Assembly: GCF_000143415.4 (NCBI RefSeq)
Contig: NW_003314265.1
Location: 3,468,443-3,532,442, forward strand
Direction of reading: 5' to 3'
DNA: 64,000 bases
From: Selaginella moellendorffii
Lineage: Eukaryota; Streptophyta; Lycopodiopsida; Selaginellales; Selaginellaceae
A model generated the notes under the pieces. It ran no database searches. It had not been told where the DNA came from and saw only the letters and a list, made by a program, of their open reading frames with translations. Of the stretch, positions 42,872 to 54,314 are shown piece by piece; the stretch's first letter is position 1; each line of letters starts with the position of its first letter. The position numbers were made by a program, and so were the translations under genes.

Positions 42872-44197
42872 TCATTCCTCAGCTATAGGAAATACTGAAC
42901 CAATTCGATTTCTTCCATACCTGTAGCACTTCACGTTTACACCATAGGATCCCAGAACCAAATGATTGTCTTCGTCACCACAGAAGAAGCAAAGAGTATA
43001 GAGCGCTAGCTCAAACTCGGGACTCACTCCAATGAAAGAGCTTGACGCTGGCTTGCGAGCACCATTCCAAGTGAACTGGACTGTGACAAGCTGGGTATGC
43101 GAGTCAGGCTGCACAATTCCAAAAAAAAAGAAAGATGGAGATGATTGTTAAAACAAGAACACTCCAGAGCCATTTTCTACCTCGTCACCACCACGCCTCC
43201 TTGGTAGTATATAGCCTTGATAATCCAGGCTCCCCTTTGCTTCTTCAATGTAGAACTACAATGAGAGTTAAAAAAGCCATCACGACCGTCACGGAGTTGA
43301 GAAGAACAACGCATACCTGGATCCAGTTGTGGAGGCCGGAGACTTCTTCATCGTTGTTCTCCCGGTCCTTGATCTCTCCCACAAAAACGTGCTCAAACGC
43401 CGAAGAGGAGTCTCTCGTGTTATCTCGCCTGTAGAGATCGAACCATAGCCGCTGGAGCATCCGCTTGAACTCCTCCCAGTTGTCCGACTGGATGGCCCGG
43501 CTTGCAACCAGGTACTTGAACAGGTACTGGATTGGAGCCGTCCTGCTTATCTCTTCCACGAAAGCTATCTGTTCTTGCTCTTCCCTCGACGAGAACTCCT
43601 CTGCAACATCCTGATCTGCGTGATAGTTGTCCAGCAGCGCGTAGAACCTGGCGTAAGTTGGCCTTTTGAAAACGTCCTGGCTGACAAATCTGAAGAGCTC
43701 GTTGGAAGCCATATCCTCCTTGCTGTAGACTCTCTTCCCATCCCCGCAGTCGATCTCGTAGTCACGGCCAGGAACAAGGCGGTCGATGTCGAGATCCCAA
43801 AGCCGGCTGCAAGCAACGCGGTAGTCACTAAGTTCCTCGTCCGTTGGTTCGAGGTTTATAGACGAAGAGTCTACACCTTCGGAATAGTCCTGATCGCTTG
43901 CATTCCTCTTGAAAGCTTGCTTGTATTCATCTGGTGCCTGGAAACGAAAAGAAGAGAAGAGCACTCGCTAGATCTATGTAGTCTAAAGATAAATCTCACC
44001 TGCTGATGCTTGTGCTTATCCCACCTGGATCTCGGTTGCTCCTCTTCCTCCTTTCTCGAATCTGCCTCGTTTGACTGCGAATTGTCCGCATTTTGGTTTC
44101 CAGCGGCAAAATCTTGCACTGCTTCAATGCCAATGTTGATAAGTCCCTTGAGAAGTCCTTCCATAGCTCCCTCTTCTGATGATACCCTGGAAGACAT
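42872..44197 (-). CDS. Poly(U)-specific endoribonuclease (EndoU/XendoU family)
   Basis: Four exons: 44000-44197, 43317-43937, 43181-43255, 42872-43108; 376 residues from the ATG at 44197 (MSSRVSSEEGAMEGLLKGL). The frame is open further upstream without an ATG, so an extra 5' exon is possible. EndoU signatures: RLWDLDIDRLVPGRDYEI, FVEEISRTAPIQYLFKYLV, FEHVFVGEIK, EVSGLHNWIQFYIEEAKG (catalytic His region) and the C-terminal GVSPEFELALYTLCFFCG with CYRYGRNRIGSVFPIA. Eukaryotic EndoU enzymes cleave RNA at uridylates, leaving cyclic phosphates. The acidic/polar first exon precedes the catalytic domain as in plant homologues. It lies inside the spacer of the germin inverted repeat. Confidence 0.92.
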
Positions 44198-45065
44198 GCT
44201 ATCACGTCGCCTTACTTCAACATAAATGTCGCTCACGCGTTGCCCAACGCGTTCGGATATTCCACTTGAGAACGCATGGTTTCCTGTGATTGCAAAAGCT
44301 CATTAAATAGCAAACTACCGACACACAGTGGAACTTGCCTGCTTGAAAATCGTTCCTTGAACTTCTGGTGTAATAAAACGTCTCCAAGCCTGGAAGGAAG
44401 CTTTTAGCAAGATTGGATGTAATCAAAACATAAACATTTAATAAGTACATTAGCTTTGTTTGAGGATACACTTGCTTCATACCTTATCCAGGCCGCCGTC
44501 TATAGTATAGATACAATGTGGCATCCACTTTGCTCCACTGATTCTCGGTCAAGTTCTTCAACAGACTTTTATAGACAAAAGGGAAGAATCACAAACCATT
44601 GGGGTTGCAGAATGATATGCCAGAAACGTTGTTATCCTAGTCCAGTATCACCCAGAGGCGATGGTTTCGTAAGTAGACCAGAAACCACACATCAGGTTCG
44701 GGTATGATTGCTAAATTTCCCACCCAAGTGCGTGCGGCTCATTGGCGAACATCCCAGTTCATGTCAACAGTCATCTTCTTGCCAAAATCACAAAATAAAT
44801 GGAAGAAAAAGAATCAGAAACAATCATTCAGAAGAAAATGATCCGTATGCGAGTCCCCGCCGCTTCTGGAAATTAAAAAAATGAGAGAAATTTTCTTCTA
44901 CTACCTTTCGTTGTTGGCCGCGTATCGGTATCTCTAAAGCAGTTGTGGCCGATTGGGCCTAAGGCTTGCTTCTTAGACGATAAAGCTCCCTGGCCAGGAA
45001 CCCTAAATCAATCTCTTATTGTTTTGGAAAAGAATATCGAAAACAAAGAACAAGAAAATGTAGGA
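44198..45065. other. Intergenic
   Basis: Upstream of EndoU and downstream of the second germin-like gene. A minus-strand open frame (44217-44480) has no recognisable homology. Confidence 0.5.
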
Positions 45066-45787
45066 TCACAAGAAGTTGGATCGGACTTGATCAATTGCAG
45101 CCGCGTCCAAGAAGAAAGTCTTCTCGAGCACCTCGTCAGGGACCGCCGGCCGCGACCCAAACATGGACCTCGCCACAAACTGGATTCCCGGGAACTGGGA
45201 GTTGAGTGTGGCGATGATCTTGGCGTTCGTCCGGCCGACATTCATCTGCCAGTGGATCAATCCGCGCGGGATCACCATCACCTCGCCCCTGCTCATCACA
45301 CGAGCGAACAAGCGGTTGTCCGCGGTGACAATGGCGGCGTAGACGCTCCCCTCCTCGACGTACACCATCTCCGAGGCTCTGGGATGGGTGTGTGGAGGGA
45401 TGATCCCCTCGGGAAGGAAATCGAGCCTGGCGATGGAGAGTCCCAGAGTGTTGAGGCCCGGAAATCTCAGTGCTGTTCCAAAGGTCGCGCCAGCGCGATC
45501 AATGTTTGTGGTGTTGGAGGAGTTCACGAGCCCGCTGTAGATGAAGTCGTCCACCGTGACGAGCGACGCGTTCCTGCATGGGAAGCCATTGATGCTCGGC
45601 CTGGCGCTTAGATCTCCAATGCAAAAGTCTTGAAGTGGATCTGGGTCAGATGAAACCAGGGAAACGGCCAAGAATGTGAAGAGCACGAAGATTATGGATT
45701 TAGATACAGCCATGGCTACGATAGACACACAAGCTCTTGTATTGCTTTGATCGAATGAATGAGATGGAATGGATTGGTGCTGGGGAG
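45008..45787. repeat. Inverted-repeat arm 2 (intact germin-like copy)
   Basis: Inverse partner of 42135-42818; includes the intact germin-like gene and flanks (tcaatctcttattgtttt at one end, agcaccaatccattccatct on the minus strand at the other). Confidence 0.8.
45066..45713 (-). CDS. Germin-like protein
   Basis: Intronless, 215 residues from the ATG at 45713. Signal peptide IIFVLFTFLAVSLVSS, mature start DPDPLQDFCIGDL. Metal box HTHPRASEMVYVEEG and second box PRGLIHWQMNVG are complete, as are both cysteines. Close paralogue of the gene at 40498-41157 and parent of the pseudogene at 42219-42762. A TATA-like sequence lies ~90 bases upstream. Confidence 0.95.
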   Translation of the reverse strand: MAVSKSIIFVLFTFLAVSLVSSDPDPLQDFCIGDLSARPSINGFPCRNASLVTVDDFIYSGLVNSSNTTNIDRAGATFGTALRFPGLNTLGLSIARLDFLPEGIIPPHTHPRASEMVYVEEGSVYAAIVTADNRLFARVMSRGEVMVIPRGLIHWQMNVGRTNAKIIATLNSQFPGIQFVARSMFGSRPAVPDEVLEKTFFLDAAAIDQVRSNFL

Positions 45788-45798
45788 ATTTGTGGGAT

Positions 45799-45805
45799 TA
45801 TATAT
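45799..45805 (-). promoter_or_regulatory. TATA box of second germin-like gene
   Basis: On the minus strand the context reads gcatatataatccc, about 90 bases before the ATG. Confidence 0.55.
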
Positions 45806-46458
45806 GCCAAGGAATACGGTGTTGCTTTTCGCGTGTGGCACTCCTAGGGAGAATTTGAAAGCCGAGTAAGTACAAGCCTACAATGTTGAATAGCAAAATC
45901 AATGTGTATTTTGTTTCTTCTGGTTGCCAAAGTTCGATGGAAGGTTCGTTGGTCGTCACGTCTGACCAATTTTACTATTTTAAAATCCAAGACAATTAAT
46001 TAACAAAAGTTTTAATTAGGAATATATTCTAGGATATTTCTCAATCTATCGTACCAAAGAATTTTTAAAAAACAAAACAGAATCTATACAAACATCATTC
46101 AATAAGACATAACTATGACAAATAATATCTGATAGTATATGGGTGGATCGTTTATTTAATCATGCACATTTTAATTTTTTTTTTAATTGCACATGAAATT
46201 ATTATATAGCAATTTAAACATAATTGTAACAATACAAAATCTCTAGGAGCCAAGAAAACCATAAAAAAATCAATCACTAATCACTCACAACAAGATTTTA
46301 TAATGCTTTATATTTCCATAAATTGTGGATTAAATTGAATCATGCAAAAAAGAGGACATGACATTGCTGCACATGTGGATGATGTGTTTGTGCACCTGTG
46401 CACCCATGAGTGTGGGATGTCCCATATAAATATTATAATACAAGTCATATGTCACATG
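45806..46458. other. AT-rich intergenic
   Basis: No supported feature apart from the upstream region of the germin-like gene. Confidence 0.55.
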
Positions 46459-46985
46459 TCACAGTTTGTCAAGGATGGATCCCACAAAGAACTTCATGCT
46501 GATGTCTAAGATCATAAACTTGGGGAGATCTGTAAGGTAGCTCGGGATTTCACTTGTGAGCCAATTGCCAATGATGTCAAGCTTTGTGAGATTACCATAG
46601 CATACTGTCAACCAAGGACCTAAGTAGTGTAGTCTTAAGGCCGAGCAAGAGCTCAGTGAGGTTGGAGAGATTACTGATGCTGGTTGGGATCTCACCAAAG
46701 AGGGAATTGTTCACAAAGTCAAGGATCTAGAGTGAGCACCCACACTCACTCTAGATCCTTGACCTTCTGAACAATTAAGCCTCAAGGCTAGGCACTAGAA
46801 TGTGGCTGGACAAAAGATTGCTGCTCAAATCCAGTTGCCACAATGCTGTTAGGGAGAAAATTAATGGAAGGATGTGGCTGGAGAGGCGAACAAGCTCCTC
46901 TAAACAATGATCTTGCCTAGTATATAGTTGCTAGTCAAGACTCAATAAGAAATTTGTGGAGAGGTTGAGCTTCTTGAGCTGCCCA
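46459..46985 (-). pseudogene. LRR gene fragment
   Basis: LRR text on the minus strand, broken by stops and shifts: CLEELVRLSSHILP, ALWQLDLSSNLLSS, LDFVNNSLFGEIPTSISNLS, then NLTKLDIIGNWLTSEIPSYL and LPKFMILDISMKFFVGSI. Neither signal peptide nor kinase is seen. An internal inverted duplication interrupts it at 46705-46776. Confidence 0.85.
46705..46776. repeat. Hairpin-forming inverted repeat, 32-nt arms
   Basis: Arm 46705-46736 and arm 46745-46776 are reverse complements except for two or three mismatches, including a perfect 18-bp core (tcaaggatctagagtgag). Loop of 8 nt. The arms are LRR coding sequence. Confidence 0.93.
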
Positions 46986-48564
46986 CCTAGCAATGTATCC
47001 TCCTTGTTAGAGAATTTGAGGCATATTAAGAATTCATACATCCTTGAAAAAGAAAAACCATATCTAAACATGTTTTTGGGAGTCATTAAAAAATTGAAGC
47101 ACATATATATTTTAAATTCATATATCTTATAGTGTAATTCAATGTTTTGGCACAACCTCCACCCAAAGTACGTGTGGTGTACCTCACAGAGTGATTCATA
47201 ATTTTTAATAACAGATATAATAAGCAATATATAAATTAGTATTTTTTAATAATGTATAAATAAAAAATATTCATAAAAATTAAGAATTCACAAAAAAAAA
47301 CATTTAAATATAAATAATGCAATATTACATATATTCAAAAAATTAAGTGAGGAAGTATTAAAAAAATGGTGCAAAAGAACGCTAATGGAGTTCCTGAACA
47401 AATTGTTGTACCGAAACTAATGTCTGAAATGTTAGTCCCAAGAAAATAACATAAGTTAATAAAAATAACATAAGAAAAAAGATCACATTTAGATAAATGA
47501 CATAATAATAAATAATATGTTAATAGGCCATTTCTTTTGGGTGAGCTGGCTTGGCTATAGCTGTTCTAATTAGCATCTAGAGCTTTCTTGGTGAAGAGGG
47601 AGAGAGCAACACCAGCTAGAGCTTTCCAAAGTACAACAATGGGAAAATTGGATAGAATTAAAGCACCAAGTGAGAGTACTATTGATACCTCCTCTGACGC
47701 TGCTCATGGCAAAATCCAGCCCCAGCTGCTGCCCGCTAGGGATCTATCCCCGCAATGCTGCAGCGATCTTCCTCCCGTATAGATTAATCTTTCCCCCCTC
47801 TTTGCTACCTGGAATCACGCATCGCGAGAAAGAGCACAAGCACGAGGAAGTCATACCCGTACATCATGGCCAGAAGAACTCAACAGGAACTCGTGGCGCA
47901 TGAAAAAGGCTGGTTCGCTCGTCAAGTTCTTCGTACTGATAAGCGCACAGAGTTTCCATGCAGCCATAAAGTGATAAATGGCTAGGAGACTAGCTGGAAA
48001 AGAGCTAGCATGACAATGGCTCAAGGCGATGACAACGCGGCCTAAGTGTCAATCTATAGGCAGCCAAGAAAGACTGTGTCAGCTCCCCCACGCTGAGAGA
48101 CATTGCCACGCACTACTCTCCACTGGGAGTGGAGCTTTTTTGCTGCTGCTGCAACGCAGAGGTCGGTGGTGAAAGGATTTTTATATATGCCTAATTACAA
48201 GGATTTACAGTAAAGGTCCGCACAAGAAAACAGAGAATATCTGCTCTATCATACAACCCAGCTGAGAAATCCACAAAGATTTTCATTCGCCAACTAGCTA
48301 GAGTTTTGAGGATTACTATATTCAACTATTATATTGTAATTTTTATGCTTGTTGGATATCGGGAGTAACGAGTGTCCATAGAAAATGCTGATTTCTGGTC
48401 TTTGTGTGTTGGAAGATTCATCTTTCCTGTATAGAAATAGAAGAGAAATAATTAAGATCTATATTAATTAATGAAACTAATAATAATTCCAGGCGCTTAT
48501 AATTTAGTTTATCTAGGTAAATAAATTTAATATCATAACGGAACATAGTATAAGTTTCCATTTA
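46986..48564. other. AT-rich intergenic
   Basis: About 1.6 kb, very AT-rich between 47200 and 47530. No supported gene; short open frames near 47600-47900 resemble nothing known to me. Confidence 0.55.
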
Positions 48565-48565
48565 A

Positions 48566-49468
48566 ACGGTGCTAGAGCGGAAGAAAGAGAAACAGGGGGG
48601 CAAATCTGGCAATTCTAACGAGGATCTGGTGCAGAAGGAGCCAGGCCATGGGATCGATCTGTCGGGCGTTGATGAGCTCAAACAAGCTAATATCCAGGAG
48701 GCACGCCTGGATCAACGACACCTGTGTGCTAGTAGAATGGCTGGCAGCAAGAAATGCAGGCCATTCGAGGAGAGATCCAAGGCCTCGTCACAAAGATTTG
48801 GAGTCTATTTGTCCTTTCTCTCTTTTATATGTCTCGGATGCCATGCAAGATTGAGTTCTTGCAAGGTCGCGTGGATGGTTTGATACAGGAAAGAGACAAT
48901 GTTGCTGCTCGCTTGCTGGACCTGGCAGCTCGCGCTCATCGAAATGATCACGCCCAGGTTGGCATAAAAAATGTGATGGATTCTGTGTATCAAGACTTTC
49001 AATCCAGGACGGCATTTGTGAGGAGGAGCCTACAGTGGTGGATGATTTAAAACTCCAGCAAGCAGCAGCGGCTTCGGTGCTGGAGAAGCTCGTTGCCGAG
49101 AATGGCAAGCTAACTTCAAAGGCCTGCGAGAAAAGTCTCTTGTTCTTTTTTCTTCGATTCTGTAGGTAAGTTGTTTTTCGTGTCATGCTTTCTGTTTTCT
49201 TTTGCAGTTGAACGACCAAAGCTTGGTTATCAGTCAGCTGACAAATGGCCACAGTGTCGGGTCAATCGGATTGGCTCCGGCTGCTCGGAAGATGAAGAGC
49301 ACATCCCCAGAAGATGAAGTTGACGTGCAGACCACCACCACCGCTCGAAAAGGGATGGAGCAAGTGGCTGTGGATGACAATTACAACAATGTGCGGAAAA
49401 ATATCCGCCTTCCACTTTTCCTGCTATTACTGCTGCTGCTTCCCCTCCACCATTCACCACCCCCTTGA
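48566..49468 (+). pseudogene. Possible coiled-coil protein remnant with hydrophobic tail
   Basis: Scattered plus-strand frames with coiled-coil character: VDELKQANIQEARLDQ, then FLQGRVDGLIQERDNVAARL, then DDLKLQQAAAASVLEKLVAE and LNDQSLVISQLTNG. The last frame ends with a leucine-rich stretch and a terminal PPP before TGA at 49466. The pieces are in different frames, and splice sites could join only some of them. I cannot assign a family. It may be an eroded gene or a gene whose introns I have not resolved. Confidence 0.35.
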
Positions 49469-50122
49469 TGACACTGCCATGGCCTGATTCGTCTTTAAGT
49501 TCCCTCGTGTTTCATCGTTATCAGTCACACCCACTTGCCGGAGAAGAAAAACAGGGTGATGAAGGAGACGGGAGAAAGGAGGAGGCCTTCCATGGCCGCA
49601 GTTCCATTCTCTGATGCTCTATTGATGGGAGCTCCAATCCGAGTCATATCCATGGTTGCCCGGTTTGTCAGCGGGGCTGATCTGGTGAAAAAGACATAGT
49701 AGCAACAAGGAAGAAGAAGCAAGCTTTGGAAGTTTAGTTGGAATGGAGAGCTCGGGGGTCTCGGGTTTTTAAGGATGGTTGGCACGGCATTGTCAAGGCA
49801 GTCCTTTCTACATCGATGGAGAAAAGGTGGGACGCTCTCCGGGTTTTGAAAATCAAGTGTCGAGGCTTTTTCTATGTGCCGCATTTTCTTCGCGGGAGAG
49901 ACCAATCCTCTCGCTGCTCGTTTTCCAGAAAGACAATTGGACGGTGTAGAGCGGGCGGATGATCTTTCAAGGATGATCTCACAGGGTGGGGTCATGCACT
50001 GCCTCAGCGGTGATCTCATGGATTCCGGAGGAGCTGACAGCTGATTACAGAAAGTGGAATTTTAAGTAGATCACTCTTCTCTTGCCTCGAAGAGTTAAAC
50101 TAATCCCCTCCCTCTCTCTCTC

Positions 50123-50160
<38 letters not shown>

Positions 50161-50505
50161 CCTCCCCCTCTCTCTCTCTCTCTGTGTATTTTTTTTCAGG
50201 ATTGTGTACTACTGGCTCACAGAAGACCACGCAAGATAGCTTTTCTGCGGCGAGAAGGAGAGGGGATATCAACATGTCAGTGTAAGCCCGCTCTCTTTCT
50301 TACCAAATGCATTTAGTTTCTTCCTTTTATGTGTTTTCTACGTTCTAGTGATATCTATACGCTTATTTTACGTTTCCCTGTACATGACATACGGCCTGAT
50401 ACTTTGACTTGTCCTGCCTCTCCTGCCTATAAAGCAGAAATGCAGTTCGAGCAAAGCCTTGCATGAGTGTGTGAAGTTGAGGGTTAAGAGTAAAAGAGGC
50501 TAGCC
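49469..50505. other. Intergenic with CT tract
   Basis: No supported gene. CT microsatellite at 50109-50183; the last part is presumably the dioxygenase promoter and leader. Confidence 0.55.
50109..50183. repeat. CT microsatellite
   Basis: Long CT run with a few C insertions. Confidence 0.95.
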
Positions 50506-51985
50506 ATGGGAGTTTTGAGCGCGAGCAGTACAGTAGACAAGCGTCCATATCTGGGAGGTGTTAAGGTGCTGGTGGATGGTGGTATGGGTATCGTCCCGGA
50601 TATTTATATCCAGCCCGAGCACCAGCGCTTGTGCAAGTCCAAAGTTTGCCCCGACACACAAGACATTCCAGTGATCGACCTCCGGGAACTCAGCAACAGC
50701 GGCAACAGGCCCAAGGCCATCGCGGCTATCGGACAAGCCTGCCAAAAGTGGGGATTTTTCCAGGTTTGGATCTTTCTTCCAAGGCTTGTTTTTTCTTGCT
50801 GTCTGCGATCTAAAGTTTTGTATGTTTCTTCCAGCTAGGATATACATGTGTTGTTTTCAGTCCGCCGATCTAACTCTTCCTCCAAAATCACCTTTTGTCT
50901 GTTTCTCAGGTGACAAATCACGGAGTCCCGGTGGCGACGACGGAGAAGATGAAAGAAGTGGCCTATGAGTTCTTTGAATTGCCGGTGGAGGAGAAGATGG
51001 TGTATCACGCCACCAGCATGTCTTCCAAGATGACAATGTACGGGACGAGCTTTAATCCTTACGAGGACAAAACCTTCGACTGGCGCGACTACCTCCGGCA
51101 CTCCTGCAATCCTCTCTCGGAAGAAAACGTCTCGTCGTGGCCGGCGAATCCTCCCTCCTACAGGCAAGCCACTCACTCCACCCACACTTTCCTCCGTTTT
51201 GCTTCTCTCCATTTCTACAAAAGCTCCAAGGCTTACTCTGTTTCTCTCTGCACATCCAGGGAGACTGCAGTTAACTACAGCGAGGCAGTGGGCTCTCTCT
51301 GCAAGTCACTATTGCGGGCTCTCTCGGAAAGCCTCGGCCTCTCTCCCGAGTTCCTGGACGCGGCATTCGGCACACCAAACGAGCGCTTCCTCCTGCTCAA
51401 TTACTATCCGCCTTGTCCCGATCCGGCGCTGGCTCTCGGCCTGAGCAGCCATTCGGACGTGGGAGGGATCACAATTCTGCTCCAGGACGCAACCTCGGGT
51501 CTCCAAGTGCTCAACGAGGGTCAATGGATTCCTGTCAAGCCACTCCCCGGTGCCTTCGTTGTAAACGTGGGAGACCAGCTACAGGTAAAATGATTTTCAA
51601 GTCCTTCCCTGTGTCCGAGAGAATCAAGCATAAGATACAGGGACAGAAGTGCAAAAAAGAGAGATCTGGTTTTATTCTTCGGCTCGCACTCATGTCATTC
51701 TTTATCTTTTTTATCCCCCTTGGGCAGGTTTTGAGCAACGGGAAGTACAAGAGCGTCGAGCACCGGGTGGTGCTCAACTCGGAGTGCCCCAGGCTTTCCA
51801 TCGCGCTCTTCTACAACCCGTCGTTCAATACGGTGGTGTCGCCGGTGGAGGAGCTGCTGGACGAGAGCCACCCGCCACTCTACAAGGAGTTTACCTTCTC
51901 CGACTATAAGAAGCGCTTCTACGCCAAGCTCGACGGCAAGGCGTGCATCCGCAGCGTCCAGACGACCGTGGAAGCCAGCAGCTAA
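50506..51985 (+). CDS. 2-oxoglutarate/Fe(II)-dependent dioxygenase
   Basis: Four exons: 50506-50763, 50910-51163, 51260-51584, 51728-51985; 364 residues. DIOX_N domain (IPVIDLREL, ACQKWGFFQVTNHGVP) followed by the 2OG-Fe(II) core: iron ligands His and Asp in LSSHSDVGG, third His in SVEHRVV, and 2OG-binding Arg-x-Ser in CPRLSIALF; LNYYPPCPDP is also typical. Belongs to the flavonol synthase/anthocyanidin synthase/DMR6-like plant group; the substrate cannot be read from sequence. Cytosolic, no targeting signal. Intron 2 uses a GC donor (TACAG|GCAAGC) with normal AG acceptor, the only choice that restores phase and the ETAVNYSEAV block. Confidence 0.93.
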
Positions 51986-52488
51986 AAACCTCTCTCGACC
52001 TTTCCTTTTGTTTCGCCATAGCTCGCTCGATATAGACAAATCTTAACAGGAAACTCACCGACCAACAGGATCAACAGGTATATATAGGTAGCCAATGGCA
52101 CACAAGCACAAAAAAAAAAATACTAGTATACGCGGAAAAGGTTGGAAAAAGCTAGTTTTTAATTTCTGCCGTAAAAGAAAAGCCTAGCATATCAGACATG
52201 TGTCGAATCTGGTTCCCAAACTGCCTAGCAGCTCTCCTTTAAAAAGAAGGGGAAACCCTTAAAAAAGTCAAGGGTACACGTCAGCACCATTCCCCAATGC
52301 CACGTCATCCACGAGCTGGCGTGGCGGACACGTGATTGCGCGCACTTGCACTTGTCCAGTCCAGCTTATAGCTGCAAGAAAGGAACAAAATCTTCTTTCA
52401 CGAAAGAAAAAGCGAGATTTTTGTACCTCCGCGTCACGTGAAAATTTACACGCGGCCCGATACTAGCAAGATTCATGACGACTACGAA
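51986..52488. other. Intergenic between convergent genes
   Basis: 3' flanks of the dioxygenase and the RIN13-like gene. Nothing else recognised. Confidence 0.55.
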
Positions 52489-52538
52489 TCACGGCTGGTT
52501 TAACTCGAAAAGAGCTTCCAGGGCGAGAAGGTACTCGT

Positions 52539-52572
<34 letters not shown>

Positions 52573-54218
52573 GCCACCGCCAAAGCCACCACTGCTCATC
52601 CTCTCCAAATCCCCGCACTGGGATCCACTTCCGCCAACCAAGTTATGGAGGCTCGGGCACGGCGATACCGTCGGCGGGTGAGCGGCTGGAAGGACTTGCG
52701 CTGGAGCGCTCGTAGTACCCGGCACAGGGGCGACCGCCAATTTGCCGGATGATCGCTTGCTCGTTTGCTGCGTCCGTGCCTTTCGGACGGTGGCCTGAGC
52801 GGTGGGCCTCGCCGTCCTCTTCACCAGCCGGGTGGAGCTCGCGCTCGCGTCCGGCCTTAAAGCACCACTGTTCTTGTCCACTGCTGCTCCCTCCGTCATA
52901 ATCGATGGCGGTGCTGCGGATACTGTCCATCCTCCTAATGTCGGTCCTGCTGTCGGTGCCCCTGGCGATAGCGATGACGCCGTTGCTTTTCTTGCTGTTG
53001 CTGTTGCTGTAGCCGCTGTTGATGCTAACTCGGCTCTAACCACACCACCATTTGTCGGTCTTGTTGGTGATAAGTGCTGAGCACCACTTTGCTGTTGTTC
53101 CATCACGGACGCCGCTGTTCTGAATTGTCTAACACTGCCGGTAGCGCTTCCTGGCGGCTGTCTAGAAGGAGCATTCTTCCCTGTCACCGTCGGAGCTGGA
53201 GGACGGGCGCCTCTCACCCCACCTAGATTTCTAGCCACACTGCTCGTTGAGCCTGACGTTGTGTAGTACCTGACTTTGGGAACTCGCTTCGCGAGGCCCA
53301 GAGCATAGTCGGACATGGTCGCTGTTCCCACTGCCGGCGGCTTCGCGAAGCTTGAGGCGAATGGTGGAAACTGCGGCGGTACTAAAGGTGGTGGCAGTGG
53401 TCGTGTCACTGTTGCTGCTACTACTGTTGGCCGAAGAAGTGGCGCTGCTGTTACTCTTCTTGCATGAGTTGCTTGAGGTGGTCTTGGTCTCTGGATCTTC
53501 GCAACCGGCGGTAAGAGAGCCAACTCGGGCGTCTTATTCGATTTTCGCATCGTCAGCCACTGAGCTTCCTTGTCGGAAGCGTCGCAGTGAGTCGACCAGT
53601 AAGCACAGGGTGCTAATGTGTCGCAAACAAAGCAGTGGCACTAGAACAAAGAAGAAAAAAAAAAAGAAAAAAGAAAAATGGATTGATGATCTATAAGTGT
53701 CGAGTTCGTCCAGGAAAAAAGTTTAATCCGGCACTTACTTGTTCACAGAAGTCTATGTGTGGCGTAGCACTGAAAGGAAAACGCACGCAAAGATGTCGAG
53801 CGTGAGGAAAATCCCTGCATGCCACCTACAAAGCCCATTCCTTCCTTTAGAACAAAACAATCGATGAAAAAACAAGAACACAAGAACAGCGAAGAAAAAC
53901 TCTAGATCATCGTGAACTTACCGGTCCAGTTTCTCCAGTGACCACCAATTCGTCCCCATCCACATCCACCGCCTGGAATAGCCTGGAGTTGGAAGTGCTA
54001 GCCACGATACAGCACTCGAAATCATCCTCGACCAGCGCCTCGATCTTCCGCGGAGGCCGCCTGGAGGAGGAGCGCCGGGTTGCCGCCGTGCACTGCGACT
54101 TCTCGATAATAATCACATCGTCGTCGTCATCGTCATCGGGAGCGATGCGCTTCATCGGCAGGAGAAAATCGTCATTCTCATCCGACGAGCTGAGCTCCAC
54201 AACGCTGCCGAGCTCCAT
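52489..54218 (-). CDS. Cys-rich RIN13-like protein of unknown function
   Basis: Three exons: 53922-54218, 53739-53825, 52489-53640; 511 residues. The acidic N-terminus (SSSDENDD, DDDDDDD) is followed by a conserved plant block spread over all three exons: CRDFPHARHLC, HIDFCEQCHCFVCDTLAP and HCDASDKEAQW. The Cys/His spacing suggests zinc binding. I associate this block with plant proteins resembling RPM1-interacting protein 13, from memory and with moderate certainty. The rest is low-complexity (Pro, Ala, Ser, Thr), ending with a run of 15 Gly before EYLLALEALFELNQP. The Gly run comes from a CCACCG microsatellite. Head to head with a PPR gene. Confidence 0.75.
52541..52581. repeat. CCACCG repeat within coding sequence
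   Basis: Six-base repeat that encodes the poly-Gly run of the RIN13-like protein on the minus strand. Confidence 0.9.
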
Positions 54219-54314
54219 CGTCTCTCATCTCATCCTCTCTGCCCTAAAGCTATAAACCCTAAAAATCTCCTCTCCAAGGGCTAAAGGCCGCCATGGTTCG
54301 AATCCCGTCCGGAA
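54219..54314. promoter_or_regulatory. Shared promoter (RIN13-like / PPR)
   Basis: 96 bases between divergent ATGs, with a telo-box-like tataaaccctaaaaatc in the middle. Confidence 0.5.

Noticed and set aside
44217-44480. Possible extra 5' exon of EndoU
   Set aside because: I tried a GC donor near 44340 and the acceptor before GAAACCATG, but phases do not fit; the ATG at 44197 gives a complete protein.
54294-54312. ggttcgaatcccgtcc resembles a tRNA T-loop
   Set aside because: The flanking bases do not form the T stem, and no D arm, anticodon arm or acceptor stem exists at proper distance.
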